Shown: positions 1 to 11,135, counted from the first letter of the stretch. The stretch is 64,000 nucleotides of DNA from Panulirus ornatus (GCF_036320965.1 NC_092276.1:10468298-10532297), one strand, 5' to 3'. Numbers and translations are program-made. Notes: generated by a model not told the origin, from the letters alone.

Positions 1-1859
1 TTGGCAATACTCCAGCAGGTCCTCAGTCCTCTGAATTCTACACCACGTAAGTTAACCTGCCTGCAATATACGTATGAGGTCCCAGTGAGACGATGGATGT
101 ATGATATATTGACATAGGCCATGCAGGTCCGACACCAGCTGGTCCATATTTGATAAGCTAAGTCAGTAGGCCTCTACCTCCCTCGATGCAGTAATGGCAT
201 AGGTGATGATCAGAACATAAATGTACTTTAGTCAGGAGAAATACATTAAAGGCGATGCCATATCACCCAGAAGCAGCCCAGTAGATCCTCTGTCCGGTCG
301 TTTATTTACCAATTTCGGCAACAGTTGAGCAGGTCTTTGGGCTAGTGATTTGTAACATGCACCGCTATACTATCCCCTCAAACATTTCCTCATAGCCTAA
401 GAATAGTCTGTCTAGTAAACAGATAGCATGGCCACTGCTTTCTAGTTAGTCCAACAGACCTCCAGTTTGGTCGTATATGGTTGCTGGTGTGTCTGATACT
501 CCCTTAAGTCCAAGGTATCATGGTCCGTATGTACCAGTCTAACAATGGTCCGTTTGACCTCCCATTCATGATGGTCTGTGGGTGGGAACATCAGCAAAGG
601 GACAGTAATACCGTTTAATTTCCTCCTGTACTGTTGAGATCTGTGAGTGGGACTCTCTGCTACTGAGTTGCAACATTCAAACTATTCGGCATGATGATAG
701 GAGTCTTTGTATAAATCTTTTCTAAACCAATTTCAACCTTATCCTATCTCCACTTGTGAGATATTCAAACACGACCATCGAGAGTTTGCCGAAAGAAAAA
801 CAACAAAAGTTATTTTTTTTGCTCCACTGAAAATAATGGCTTCTTAGGGATCGTTCTATTGCACGGGTCTCATTTCCCTCCCTCGTTCTTCTCCCTCCCC
901 CATCAGAACACACTCCCCTTCTCCCTCCCTGACTTATCGAATCCTCACCCCTGATAGAAATGTTTCTCTGCCTCGTCGTCTTCAGATCACGATACGTACA
1001 ATTTACTTTAGAGCAGAAGTTCTCACAAAGGAAGACTGGACGCGTCTGGAGATATATCGACCCATATCCTTCCCCTTGAAACAATATAATGGGATGGATA
1101 AATGTAGTACCAGAGCAATACAAGCTGTGGGAAGTTTGTCTAAATGTATTTGATACGACCCACGTTTTCCAGAGCACTCGTTAGGCTATGGCAACAAAAC
1201 TACTCTCGCTGACAAGCAGTATCAATAACCAGTGGGTCGTTACCCTAAACCAACCTGATACTTCAGAAAGGTGAAAAAACCATTGGATTAAAAAGGTTGA
1301 GCCAGAGGGCTAGGTGGAATAATCTAAGCCGCTGCGGTTGACGTGAAGGACGGCATCAACATTCTTAGGGTCGTGGAGGCACAAGATGAGTGTCAGTGAC
1401 TTCTTTGGTGTCATGCTGAATGAATTGTCAGACCGGCGTTACTACAGGAGAAAAAAAAATTGCTTCCCCTCTTGGGAGACTTCTATTTTCTGAGGGAAGG
1501 TACATAGAAAAGCCACCCAAATTCGACAGATGTCGAGCGGGTGTCGTGTAAGACAAAGTGTACTTATGAAGGCCTAAGACATGCACACTATGATGACCCA
1601 TCCATCTTAGCTCTCAGCCACCTGTGGGCCAGCCATTCACCCCCTGATGATAGCGAGTCAGTCCCTCGGCGACCACCGTGGGCTGAGTGCTGTCCTCTCA
1701 TTCGCCGGGATCTTGATAAGTGAGGCGCTCTCTAACGAAGGGCTTCTCCTCCAGCCCGGCCTTGTGGTACGGGTGTAATCTGAAGATAAGTGTCTCGTCA
1801 GTCAAGGACTAATTCATGGCTTTGTGGAATGATGTCTCCTCAGCCAGAATTACCGCTGC

Positions 1860-1862
<3 letters not shown>
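1..1862. other. Anonymous non-coding stretch
   Basis: No gene, RNA or recognised mobile element is visible. The first 650 bp have scattered near-repeats of 'ggtcc' and 'acctcc' that may be a very old minisatellite, but no phase can be established. The longest open frame, 151 codons on the minus strand at 722-1177, has no recognisable motif and is compatible with chance. Confidence 0.6.

Positions 1863-1896
<34 letters not shown>
1863..1896. repeat. (GT)n microsatellite
   Basis: An uninterrupted TG/GT run of about 17 units. Confidence 0.97.
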
Positions 1897-1897
<1 letters not shown>

Positions 1898-2046
1898 ACA
1901 CCACTGGTTCCCTATATCCTCGAGATGACAACCCTATCCAATTATTCCATTTGAGTAAACAATAACTTTTTTTCCTTTGTCCCTTTATTAATTGGCTTTT
2001 GCCCCCAGGACCAAGATGATAAGACAAATAATTTGCAAATGGTTAC

Positions 2047-2049
<3 letters not shown>

Positions 2050-2120
<71 letters not shown>
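2050..2120. repeat. (AT)n microsatellite
   Basis: An uninterrupted TA run of about 35 units. Confidence 0.98.
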
Positions 2121-2123
<3 letters not shown>

Positions 2124-2284
2124 CAGAGGTAGTCGTTCACAATTGTAGACAATATTCTTTGGATATTTGGTAAATGTTGACACCCACCGTGTTGGCTTGT
2201 GCATGGGGAGAACGAGAGAGAGAGAGGGTAGGTGGATGCTAGTCAGTCTGAGTGTACCTGAGGATAAGAATGCGTTAGAAACTA

Positions 2285-2735
2285 TATAAGTAGGTAGCTT
2301 GAAATGCAGAAAAGTAAGTCATTAGAAATATAAGAAAGAAGGTTACTTGAAATACAGGAAGCTAGGTCATTTGAGGTACAGGAAAAAGGTCATTTGAAGT
2401 ACAGGGAAGTAGGGCACGTGAAATACAGCAAATTTGATCGCTAGAACTACAGGAGACAACAAAAAAATAGGTCACTTAGAGTACAGTTTATTAGGTCATT
2501 TGAAGTACAGGAAAGTAGTTCACTTAAAGTACAGTATTTTACGTCATTTGAAATACAGGAAAGTAGGTCACTTAAAGTACAGTATTTTAGGTCATTTGAA
2601 GTACAGGAAAGTAAGTCACTTAAAGTACAGTATTTAAGGTCATTTGAAATACAGGAAAGTAGGTCACTTAAAGTACAGTATTTTAGGTCATTTGAAGTAC
2701 AGGAAAGTAGGTCACTTGGAATACAGGAAACGCAA
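2285..2735. repeat. 24-bp minisatellite with 48-bp alternation
   Basis: From 2469 to 2735 the unit recurs in strict 24-bp phase (2469, 2493, 2517, 2541, 2565, 2589, 2613, 2637, 2661, 2685, 2709). Two unit types alternate, one ending in 'caggaaagt' and one in 'cagtatttt', giving a 48-bp higher-order repeat. The 2285-2468 part is a diverged left flank. Most units start with AGGTCA. Because 24 is divisible by three, both strands show stop-free frames (HLKYRKVGHLKYSILG-type on plus). I read these as a by-product of the repeat rather than a gene. Confidence 0.93.
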
Positions 2736-2739
2736 GCAG

Positions 2740-3225
2740 CTCTCAACTTGAAGATGTTATCTGAAGGGCAGCATAAAATTGCACACACTAGGTAAGAACC
2801 TGTGTCGCCTGGAAATGTGCTGGAAAGGTTGAAGGAAGGAAGGAGATAGAACTGGAAGCCTCACTGAATGAAGACGAAAGAGGGAATGATGGTCAAAATA
2901 AATGAAATCAGGGGAAAATGGTGAAAGAAATGATGAAAACGTATATGTATATCACCTTCAGTCAGAATCGAAAAGGATATAAGGTGTAAGTATGGATGTG
3001 AATATGGTGGAAAATACACACGAATGAAAGTATCAGCCACACTAATCAGTGTTATAACAGATACAGTGAAAATAGGTGTTCAGGGACAGACTGTGGATGA
3101 AAGAGAGTTAAGGAATGATTTTGAGATTATCTATTGATCGTAAGGGGATCGAGTTGGTGGACTGTATCAAAAGCCTTTATGGTGAAAAGTACATTTAACA
3201 TTTCATCTCTATTTAGGAAATTTAA

Positions 3226-3227
<2 letters not shown>
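2740..3227. other. Anonymous non-coding stretch
   Basis: AT-rich sequence between a minisatellite and an AT array. No gene, RNA or repeat is recognised. Confidence 0.6.
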
Positions 3228-3309
<82 letters not shown>

Positions 3310-3310
3310 T

Positions 3311-3371
<61 letters not shown>
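3228..3371. repeat. Paired (AT)n arrays around a palindromic junction
   Basis: Two AT arrays (3228-3308 and 3314-3371) are separated by 'cttaa'. The left edge reads 'tttaagaatat' and the junction reads 'atattcttaaa', so the first array is bounded by an 11-bp inverted repeat and could extrude as one hairpin. Confidence 0.95.
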
Positions 3372-3374
<3 letters not shown>

Positions 3375-3607
3375 TGTTTCATGTGTGGCGGGGTGGCGAC
3401 GAGAATGGATGAAGGCAGCAAATATGAGTATGTACATGAGTATATATGTATATGTCTGTGTATGTATAGGTATGTATATGTGCTTGTATGGACGTTTATG
3501 TATATACGTGCGTCTTTGGGTGGGTTGGGCCATTCTTTCGTCTGTTTCCTTTGCTCTACCTCGCTAACGCGGGAGACGGCGATAAAATATAATAAACGAA
3601 AAAAAAA

Positions 3608-3608
<1 letters not shown>
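3372..3608 (+). mobile_element. LINE 3' tail fragment (family A)
   Basis: A segment of LINE 3' untranslated sequence in sense orientation. It runs from a 'tgtggcggggtggcgac' stretch through a TATG/TGTATA-rich section and 'gggttgggcca' to the terminal 'ctacctcgctaacgcggga' at 3556, then an A-rich end and an AT array. The same order, reverse-complemented, occurs at 55128-55416 and partly at 56990-57145. The assignment to a LINE rests on those copies and on memory of decapod repeats. No coding part is present here. Confidence 0.75.
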
Positions 3609-3682
<74 letters not shown>

Positions 3683-3688
3683 TATATT
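3609..3688. repeat. (AT)n microsatellite
   Basis: A TA run with one 'catat' interruption, directly following the LINE tail. Confidence 0.97.
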
Positions 3689-3896
3689 CTCTTGCCTTTC
3701 CCACATCCCTTTATCCTTCAGGGTTCCACTAACTGTACACCTCGTCTTTGTTTCCTGGACAGCAAAATAGCCCACACCTTAGAAGAGATTACATGTGACT
3801 GATGTCCCGCCTTCGTGAGATTAACACCACACAACACAGAGCGACCAAACCTTTTCAAAAAAAATAAACCCCCCCTCACCTCGAGCTGCAGAAGCC

Positions 3897-3898
<2 letters not shown>

Positions 3899-3953
<55 letters not shown>
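3899..3953. repeat. (GA)n microsatellite
   Basis: An uninterrupted GA run of about 27 units. Confidence 0.98.
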
Positions 3954-3956
<3 letters not shown>

Positions 3957-3994
3957 CTTACGATATGTCGTTGACGCTAGCCCAGTAACTCCGA

Positions 3995-3996
<2 letters not shown>

Positions 3997-4072
<76 letters not shown>
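3997..4072. repeat. (AT)n microsatellite
   Basis: An uninterrupted AT run that ends at the 3' end of a SINE-like copy. Confidence 0.98.
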
Positions 4073-4074
<2 letters not shown>

Positions 4075-4319
4075 TTCTTTCACACTATTCGCCATCTCCC
4101 GCATTAGCGAGGTTGCGTTAAGAACGGAGGACTGGACCTTTGAGGGAATATCCTCACCTGGCCCCCTTCTCTGTCCCTTCTTTTGGAAAATTAAAAAAAA
4201 AACAAAAAAAAAAAACGAGAGGGGAGGATTTCCAGCCCCCCGCTCCCTTCCCTTTTAGTCGCCTTCTACGACACGCAGGGAATACGTGGGAAGTATTCTT
4301 TCTCCCCCTATCCCCAGGG

Positions 4320-4322
<3 letters not shown>
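4073..4322 (-). mobile_element. SINE-like element (family B), full-length copy 1
   Basis: In sense (minus) orientation the element starts 'tatccctgggga'. It continues through a 'gtattccctgcgtgtcgtag' segment, a G-rich 'ggggagg...ggggggctgg' block, an A/T homopolymer spacer and 'ccaggtgaggatattccctc'. It ends with a variant of the shared terminus 'acctcgctaacgcggga' followed by 'aatggcgaatagt'-like bases and an AT array. About 250 bp, with no coding capacity. Near-full copies lie at 26241-26481 and 50494-50740. A tRNA-like head is not evident, so 'SINE' is inferred from size, copy structure and the tail shared with a LINE. Confidence 0.8.

Positions 4323-4386
<64 letters not shown>
4323..4386. 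repeat. (AT)n microsatellite
   Basis: An AT run abutting the 5' end of the SINE-like copy, so the element sits between two AT arrays. Confidence 0.98.
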
Positions 4387-4387
<1 letters not shown>

Positions 4388-4391
<4 letters not shown>

Positions 4392-4790
4392 ACGATACAT
4401 CTGACGATATAGCGTAACGGTATATTGTCAGCGATAGGATAGTGACTGTAATGTACATTTAACGATAGGAGTAACGATATTTTGTTAATGACAGGATATA
4501 TTGTTAACGATAGGAGCGTTACTGACGAAATAGTGTTAACGATATACGCGCTACTCTAGCAATATATCGTTAACCATGGAGGAGTTACCGTAACGATATA
4601 TGGCTAGCGATAGAAGCGATATTCTAGCAATGTTTCATTAACGATAGGAGGGGCTACTCTAACGATATACTGTTAACGAGACGAGCGTTACTCTAACAAC
4701 ATACTGTTAACGATAGGAGCGATACTCTATAACAATATACTGATAACGATAGGCGTAGCGATATACACTTCACGATAGGAGTGTTAGTCT
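4388..4790. repeat. Diverged minisatellite, unit about 38-42 bp
   Basis: Roughly ten diverged units built on 'acgatatactgttaacgata' followed by 'ggagcgttactctaac'. The period is irregular because of small indels. 'gttaac' and 'aacgatagg' recur throughout. No coding potential. Confidence 0.85.
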
Positions 4791-4924
4791 GCTACAGGAC
4801 GCTTCCACGGCATCGCATTTTCAGGACTGTCTCACTGCATGTCAAGTCCTACATCATCTTTAGGATGGAAAGCTGCTCCTTCCTGCAGGAGGTCTATGCT
4901 CTTTCCACGCCCCTGGCAGCAGTT

Positions 4925-5180
4925 CCAGGACCCGGATATCCCCAGAGGCAGTAGTAAGTCCAGAATCCGAGGTTCCAGGACACAGACATCGCCCAAGACA
5001 ATAGGAAGTCCAAAACCCATGCTTCCAGGACACAGCCATCGTCCAAGACAATAGGAAGTCCAAAACCCATGGTTCCAGGACACAGCCATCGTCCAAGACA
5101 ATAGGAAGTCCAGGACCCGGGATTCCAGGACACGGACATCACCCAAAGGGAGAAACAAGTCCAGGACCTGGTGTTCCCTT
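4925..5180. repeat. 50-bp minisatellite, about 5 units
   Basis: The unit 'ttccaggacacagccatcg' + 'tccaagacaataggaagtcc' + 'aaaacccatgg' repeats every 50 bp (for example 4981, 5031, 5081, 5131). The two middle units are nearly identical and the outer ones are diverged. Overlapping open frames of 70-124 codons here are repeat artefacts. Confidence 0.93.
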
Positions 5181-6460
5181 GACGGCTCTGCCAATAAAGT
5201 TACCACCCTTCGTCATGTACCCACTCGAAACCCCCTTTCCCCGTCCCGTCTTCGCCTGTAGCCCATAACTTTATCAGAGGCAGAACAGGCAACCTCCATC
5301 AGTCTTGCTCGGATGTCGCCACTGTACAAGTCGGGGTAATAACTCTTCATCCCCGTCAGACGTAAGGGGGTGAATCATTCTCTTTTTCTAAGGTTTGCCC
5401 CCGTCAAGTGCGGGCCTCTGAAGTATTTCCCAGACTAGCTATTAAGAAAGGCATTGATACATGCCCGTCTGCAACCTGACTTAGAAGATAAGCGAATACA
5501 GGACATCTAGAGCGTAATTTCCGATCTACAGATGGTCTAGTAGAGCACGGAAGTCTGTGCATGTAGGAGGAGGATTTAGAACCGAAGCAGCTTTTGCTGC
5601 TGACACGCTTCGAAACGCCAGAGGGGGTCGAAACAGCGAAGCAAAAACGAGCTGAACGTTCGACTCGGGTTCAACACTCCCCAACCCTTTCCCATTTTGC
5701 CCACCTTCCTCCACATCCATCATGTGAGAGCCCAAAGGGGTAGGTGGACTTGCGAGGATGGGCAGGAGGCTCACCAACAAAAGACAGGGGACTTTGGGAG
5801 GTGAATTCCTGGAGACAGGTTGTTAAAAAATGGCCTTCATGCAACAGGCCGTTTATCACCTCCTCCGTGGATATAAATTTTTCCTTTCTCACTTCTCTCT
5901 TTCTCTCTCTTATTCGCTTATTCATTCATCTCTATCCTAAGCTTTTTCCCCCTTCGTCCTTCTTCGTTTATCCAGTTATATGCAACAAGTTCGTTAAGCA
6001 GTTTCGATATGCTTTTCCAGCCAGCTGTGTCTCGTCTATCGTTAATGTGCCTTTTGATATTCGGTGATGGTTGGCCACGACGTGACAAGGGCGGGGTCCA
6101 GCTTAGCCAGGAATTAATTATCGCCCTCATTCAAGCTCTCTGAGGTGTGATTAACTGCTCAAAATAAAGCACTTCCTAATCAGGTGCTCGGGAGAAGATT
6201 CTCCCCTTCGTGTATGTTAATCTCATTTAACACCTTCAATCTTTTTTTTTTCAATAAGGACAGACAGAAGAAACAAGTGCTAAAGAGAATCATGATAAAA
6301 GAGTGTCGTAAAAGAGGTTCAACTAAAGGAGTTAAGGAAGAGTTATGTGTATATACTCATAGCAGTGGAGAGGCAAATCATGTTTTGATATCATCCATAT
6401 CAAGGCAAGATAGAGGTTCAGTACAACTCCACATCTTCAAGAAGATCCTTTCGTCAACTG
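5181..6460. other. Anonymous non-coding stretch
   Basis: No gene or repeat is recognised. Small open frames (5526-6130, both strands) lack motifs and conserved-looking composition. A short TTC/TCT-rich patch occurs near 5880-5915. Confidence 0.55.
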
Positions 6461-6461
6461 A

Positions 6462-6545
6462 TGTAGATCAAACTTCGCCAAAGGTGCATTTACGATCGTG
6501 TGTTGAGATCATGCATGTGGAGTCCGGTAGCCCTATGTGTGTGTG
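6462..6545 (+). mobile_element. Dispersed repeat fragment (family C), copy 1
   Basis: It contains 'caaacttcgccaaaggtgca' followed about 50 bp later by 'atgtggagtccggtag', then directly a TG microsatellite. Related sequence in the same order occurs at 11060-11135 and 47345-47428, also ending at a simple repeat or TATG run. The element class is unknown. Confidence 0.6.
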
Positions 6546-6552
6546 TATGTGA

Positions 6553-6583
<31 letters not shown>
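6536..6583. repeat. (GT)n microsatellite, interrupted
   Basis: A GT run with a few single-base interruptions, at the 3' edge of family C copy 1. Confidence 0.95.
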
Positions 6584-6584
<1 letters not shown>

Positions 6585-7051
6585 ACTACGGGTAGGAATA
6601 GGCAATTTAAGACCCATAACTCTTTCTGGAAGTTTGGTCATTCGATTACATCCCTAGTAACTTATTTCCTATTTGTAGATCAGTGTCCAAGGCAGCACCA
6701 ACCTTAAATTTCTCCCAAGACGACTTTTCCCTCACAGTACGAAGGATGCAGACAAGCAAGAGCGTATGGGAAATACAATTAATCTGACTATACTGTCCTT
6801 TAGACGAGTCCCATAATCATTATCATCCATCCTGTGCGTTGCGTTTGGAGTGCGAGGCTCTGAGACTATAATATCCCTGTGTGGTATCTGGACGGCCATA
6901 CTGCGAAGTCCAAAGCCGTCGCTTCTGAGGAGACTCCTACTGGATAATCTGCCGGCAGTGTCTGGTGTCTGGCGTTAATTGGAAGATCAGAGTACAGATC
7001 GGATGTGCTGAATCTGCCAGAGATGGGGCCCGTTTTGGTATATGTAAGGAG

Positions 7052-7055
<4 letters not shown>

Positions 7056-7112
<57 letters not shown>
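7056..7112. repeat. (AT)n microsatellite
   Basis: An uninterrupted TA run to the left of a fold-back element. Confidence 0.98.
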
Positions 7113-7115
<3 letters not shown>

Positions 7116-7116
7116 T

Positions 7117-7306
7117 ATTCCTATGAGTCCACGGTAGGTCACAGTGGTGTGTCTGATCTATTATTTTCTGATAACTACGAGGAAAATTATACACGATAAG
7201 TTCCCAGGTGCATTTTCGTGTAATGATCATATCGCCAGGAAGATGTAATCGCTACACAAAAGTGCACTTTCGAACTTATCGTATTTCATTTTGCTCATGG
7301 TTATCA

Positions 7307-7308
<2 letters not shown>
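7117..7308 (+). mobile_element. Fold-back element, diverged copy
   Basis: It begins 'attcctatgagtccacgg', identical to the left terminus of the element at 9637. Inside are 'cacgataagttcccaggtgc', 'ttttcgtgtaatgatcat' and, reversed, 'agtgcactttcgaacttatcg', so the central part folds back on itself. The right terminus is degraded. AT arrays flank both sides. Probably a non-autonomous inverted-repeat transposon, with no coding capacity. Confidence 0.7.

Positions 7309-7368
<60 letters not shown>
7309..7368. repeat. (AT)n microsatellite
   Basis: An uninterrupted AT run to the right of the fold-back element. Confidence 0.98.
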
Positions 7369-7371
<3 letters not shown>

Positions 7372-8213
7372 AAGGTATATGAGGCTCAAGAGACAGGGGA
7401 CCACGAGTGTAGAACGCCCTCCCCATACAGTAAAAAGGGGGATTGAAAATAACGATAGAATCATCACCTCTAAAATATCGACTAGAATGAAAACAATAAA
7501 GGCAAAAGAAGAAAAAAAAAAACAATGCACAGATTCTGAGAAAAGAAATAAATCAGAAATTCTGTGGCAACGTAAAATAACATTTCATCTCTTCTCAGTG
7601 ACGTAATACATACAAACAAAACATGAAGACATTTAGAAATTTCGAAGACTTACCTGCTAAGCGAAAATAACACACATATATTGCTATATACAAAAAAAAG
7701 AAGCACACGATAAACCCCGATAAACAACGCCAAAAAAAAGCCTTTTTTTCGCGTTACGAAATGAACACAGCAAAACGAACCATTTCCGTGACGTTTTCCT
7801 CCCCCAATAATTCATTAGCCGAACGTGAGGAAAATACAAAGTTTTGGTCGAAGTCTTTCTATTGGTCCTTCCAGCCAAACCTCACCCCCTTCTGTAAACA
7901 GAGGCGTTGGTGAGGTGGGTTGTCGATGGTGACTAGCAAGTGAGGGATGTGTGTGTGTGTGTCTGAGTGTGTCTGTGTGTATTTGTTCGAGGCGCACGTC
8001 AAGAATGTCTTTACCAGAGCGCCACCCACACAGACGACCCTCCTGTCTGTACTCACAGGCAGGGGCCTAGTGGCCATCGACCTTTTGAGTTATTTCCTGA
8101 AGTACACAAGGACGAGCACCAGGTAGAAGAGGAAGGGGGCGAGCGCACTTGAGGGGAAACGGAGTGTGGAGCGTGAGGGAAGTGTGTAAAATGTGGGTGA
8201 GAGGGGAGAGGAG

Positions 8214-8216
<3 letters not shown>
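7369..8216. other. Anonymous stretch with a short GT patch
   Basis: 'gaccacgagtgtagaacgcc' near 7400 resembles 'gacacgagtgtaaaactc' near 46112, a possible minor dispersed repeat. An interrupted GT patch lies at 7950-7981. No gene is recognised. Confidence 0.5.

Positions 8217-8289
<73 letters not shown>
8217..8289. repeat. (GA)n microsatellite
   Basis: An uninterrupted AG run of about 36 units. Confidence 0.98.
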
Positions 8290-8295
<6 letters not shown>

Positions 8296-8670
8296 GGTAG
8301 GGAAGTCCGAGAAACACAGATATTACGTGAGGACGTCAAGTGGGACAAGAGTGAGTGGGGGAGAGGCAGGAGGTGGGAGGCAATCGAGGGAGGATGAATT
8401 TAGCAAGAGCTGGAGAGGCGCCAGCCGGGATATGTATATATAGATAGATAGATACATAGATCGTTAGAAAAATGTAACGGATGTCTGTTAGTCCTGGGAA
8501 TATTTTCATTGTCAAATTATCCCCATATATTAGCAATGTTTTGCCAAAAATGTGCTTGAACGAAAGAGTGCATTTTGGTTGAACGTTAATGTCGAAATGT
8601 ATAAAGTTTGTTGGATAAGTGAAGAGACCTTTGTCTCTTAGACTAAAAGGAAAATATATGGAAGAAATCC

Positions 8671-8866
8671 AGGTTCAATGAGCATAGGATGCTACCCCAG
8701 GACCAGTGAGCATATAATGCTACCCCAGGACCAGTGAGCATATAATGCTACCCCAGGACCAGTGAGCATACAATGCTACCCCAGGACCAGTGAGCATACA
8801 ATGCTACCCCAGGACCAATGAGCATACAATGATACTCTAAGGTCAATAAGCATATGTTTATATCCT
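8671..8866. repeat. 28-bp minisatellite, 7 units
   Basis: Units start at 8671, 8699, 8727, 8755, 8783, 8811 and 8839 with the core 'aggaccagtgagcatataat' + 'gctacccc'. The central four are nearly identical, and divergence rises toward the right edge. Confidence 0.95.
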
Positions 8867-9239
8867 GGAATATTAAGCTTATATTGATGCCTTACGAGTA
8901 ATGATAGCATAATGATATTCTAGATCTAATACTCAAGTCTTTTTCCTTGATGAAATCTTAGATAAAATACCCAAGTCCTTTTTTTCTCCTTGAGATGCCC
9001 ACACTGGAAACACTTTGACTTTATTAAAACTTTATCCCCCCGCCCTCTGAAGCCGAGGAGAGCTTTCATATAATGATCAGTCTTTTACCCCAGTGGAGAA
9101 GATACTGTAAATCTCACTCATAACACAGATGAGGGAACCCCATTACCATAATCCCGGAGCCTCAGCGTCTGAGGGAAAGAATTTAGCTGCTTAATGGTCG
9201 ACTGTGCGTCTTAATTACTGTGTGGCGGTGTCTGCTGCT
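8867..9239. other. Anonymous AT-rich stretch
   Basis: Nothing recognised beyond diverged traces of the preceding 28-bp unit near 8870-8900. Confidence 0.5.
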
Positions 9240-9257
9240 TTCTCTCTCTCTCTCTAG

Positions 9258-9288
<31 letters not shown>

Positions 9289-9313
9289 ATCTCTATCTAT
9301 CTATCTATCTATC
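9240..9313. repeat. (TC)n followed by (TATC)n
   Basis: A CT array with one 'tag' interruption grades into TCTA/TATC tetranucleotide units. Confidence 0.95.
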
Positions 9314-9563
9314 AGAATAATGCGACAGTCTTCACCTTCCACGTATAAACCCATCCTCTCATTAAGGTTTCCTTTATGTAAACGAACAGAAAAAAAACCG
9401 TGTCTTTTGCCAAATACGAACCATTCTGTCATAAATCGTTGTGATGTTGTGTGAGTCTAATTGCAGACAGTGCTGGGCAATTAAGCTGTAAGTGATTGGT
9501 GTCATTTTCATGCTAGATGCACTGTGGATACGAAGGGTCTTAGGATATCCTGAAATGGTGTTT

Positions 9564-9565
<2 letters not shown>

Positions 9566-9638
<73 letters not shown>
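9566..9638. repeat. (AT)n microsatellite
   Basis: An uninterrupted TA run abutting the left terminus of a fold-back element. Confidence 0.98.
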
Positions 9639-9640
<2 letters not shown>

Positions 9641-9828
9641 CTATGAGTCCACGGGGAAAATGAAGCTAAATGAAACTAAAAAAATGAAACTAAAATAATC
9701 ACATCATCAGGGGAGACACAAGAGAGAAATATAACAGTCAGTTGTGTCTCCCTTGATGATGTGATTATTACACGAAAGTGCACTTGGGAACTTTTCGTGT
9801 TTTATTTTCCCCGTGGACTCATAGGAAT
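9637..9828. mobile_element. Fold-back (inverted-repeat) element, about 190 bp
   Basis: A perfect 25-bp terminal inverted repeat lies at 9637-9661 and 9804-9828 (left arm starts 'attcctatgagtccacgg'). A second inner pair (about 9694-9720 with 9743-9769) pairs 'ataatcacatcatca' with 'tgatgatgtgattat'. The left side between the pairs is replaced by AAATGAAACT-type short repeats, so the fold is asymmetric. No coding capacity. It is a MITE-like or fold-back element, flanked by AT sequence that hides any target-site duplication. Confidence 0.85.
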
Positions 9829-9861
9829 ATCTTGATCACGCGCAAAATTGTGATACTTTCC

Positions 9862-9862
9862 A

Positions 9863-9951
<89 letters not shown>

Positions 9952-9954
9952 TAT
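9862..9954. repeat. (AT)n microsatellite
   Basis: An AT run with 'atgtat' and 'atacac' interruptions, 34 bp beyond the fold-back element. Confidence 0.97.
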
Positions 9955-10574
9955 TAGTCATCCTTGACGAGACTCGACCAGAGGTTCAAGTTGCCGTCTG
10001 GACCCCACTTGTATTTCAATAGAGTCCAATCCTCTCTCCCTCCTTGCCCTTGTCCTCGTTCATCACTCCTGGCCGCATATCAGATGCCACACCATTTCCA
10101 GCGTTCATTCCCAAACCTGCTCTTGTTTCACGTGAGAACAAACGCCTTCAAATAGCTACAGCTGCATGTACGTAGCCCAAGCAACTTACCACTGTCGTTC
10201 ACCAGCGCAGACTCACACACACACACACAAACCCAATGTTTAGGTCGAAGCCATCCGTTGCCCGTGGTTTAGCCCCAGACACCGAGGAGAAGCGAGTCTT
10301 TCTGAATGGTCGATCCTAGACACGTACTGACGGACACACAGATCCCAGCGTCAGTATGGGATGGAGTGAATCCCAGGCCATCACCACAGGTCGTGCCATC
10401 CATTCTCCTGACGTTTCCTCGATAACGCATTGTCGTTCGCGATTTGGTGTTGTGGGGCGCCGAAGTGGCGACAGAAGACGGTCCGATGACTGTCTTGTGC
10501 TGGGTTGACGAAGGAGGAGGGTGGAGGGAACTTCCAGAGGAGGCGAATAGACTGAGAAACAGACAAATGAAACA
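9955..10574. other. Anonymous non-coding stretch
   Basis: No gene recognised. It includes a short CA run near 10210-10229. Minus-strand frames of 95 and 134 codons here lack motifs. Confidence 0.5.
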
Positions 10575-10900
10575 AACGATGGAGACTTAGATGAAACAGA
10601 CATGTGGAATAGACAATGGATACTAAGATGGGCAGAGAGAGACAGAAAGTTTTCAGGTCAAAAAATATATTTTGAGTACAGATTGAATGTTGCCAAGGCA
10701 AATGAATGGTCTTCAAGATAGACAGAAGGTATTTCAAGGGAAAACGAGATTTTACGGACAGACAGAATTTCTTAAGAGAGATCATAGGTTTCTAAGACAT
10801 ACTAAGAGAATTTCAAGACAGAAGGTTTTCAAGACAGAAGAGGAGGATTTCAAAACAGCCAAAAAGACTTTCAAGATAAAAGGAATGTTTTCAATATGGA
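10575..10900. repeat. Highly diverged minisatellite (ttcaagacagaagg type)
   Basis: Variants of 'ttcaagacagaaggttt' recur about every 25-40 bp, clearest at 10800-10840. The period is not regular enough to phase by eye. Confidence 0.6.
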
Positions 10901-11059
10901 CAAGTTTTGATTCCATTACCTAAAAACCCTTTTTTTCAAGAGCATTCTTGAGCTTCAAGACTGCACTACAATCAGTAGCTGGGAAATGATGAACTCCTTC
11001 TGATTGAGAAGAACCTTGAGGAGATCACACTCTCCATTTTCTTTTTAAGGATGATGATA

Positions 11060-11135
11060 CAACTTCGCCCGAAGGTGACTTTTTACACTAGAGGCATAAT
11101 CACATGCAGGAGGAGTCCGGTAACGCTTATGTATA
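11060..11135 (+). mobile_element. Dispersed repeat fragment (family C), copy 2
   Basis: It contains 'caacttcgcccgaaggtg' and, about 45 bp on, 'gcaggaggagtccggtaacg', matching the copies at 6462 and 47345 in the same order. It ends at a 'tatgtatatg' stretch. Confidence 0.6.

Noticed and set aside
3209..3775. 188-codon minus-strand frame with internal non-repeat residues
   Set aside because: The non-repeat residues are the reverse complement of the LINE 3' tail between AT arrays. The same residues recur in frames at 55.1 kb for the same reason.
4073..4322. tRNA-derived RNA polymerase III promoter in the SINE-like element
   Set aside because: On the plus strand 'tagcgaggtagc'-type sequence (in the less diverged copies) resembles an A box. 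However, it lies at the 3' end of the element in the wrong strand for sense transcription, and no B box follows at a proper distance.
4140..4412. Small frame containing '[20 protein letters not shown]'
   Set aside because: It is the translation of the SINE-like element, which recurs at 26.4 and 50.6 kb with disrupted frames, so it is not a host gene.
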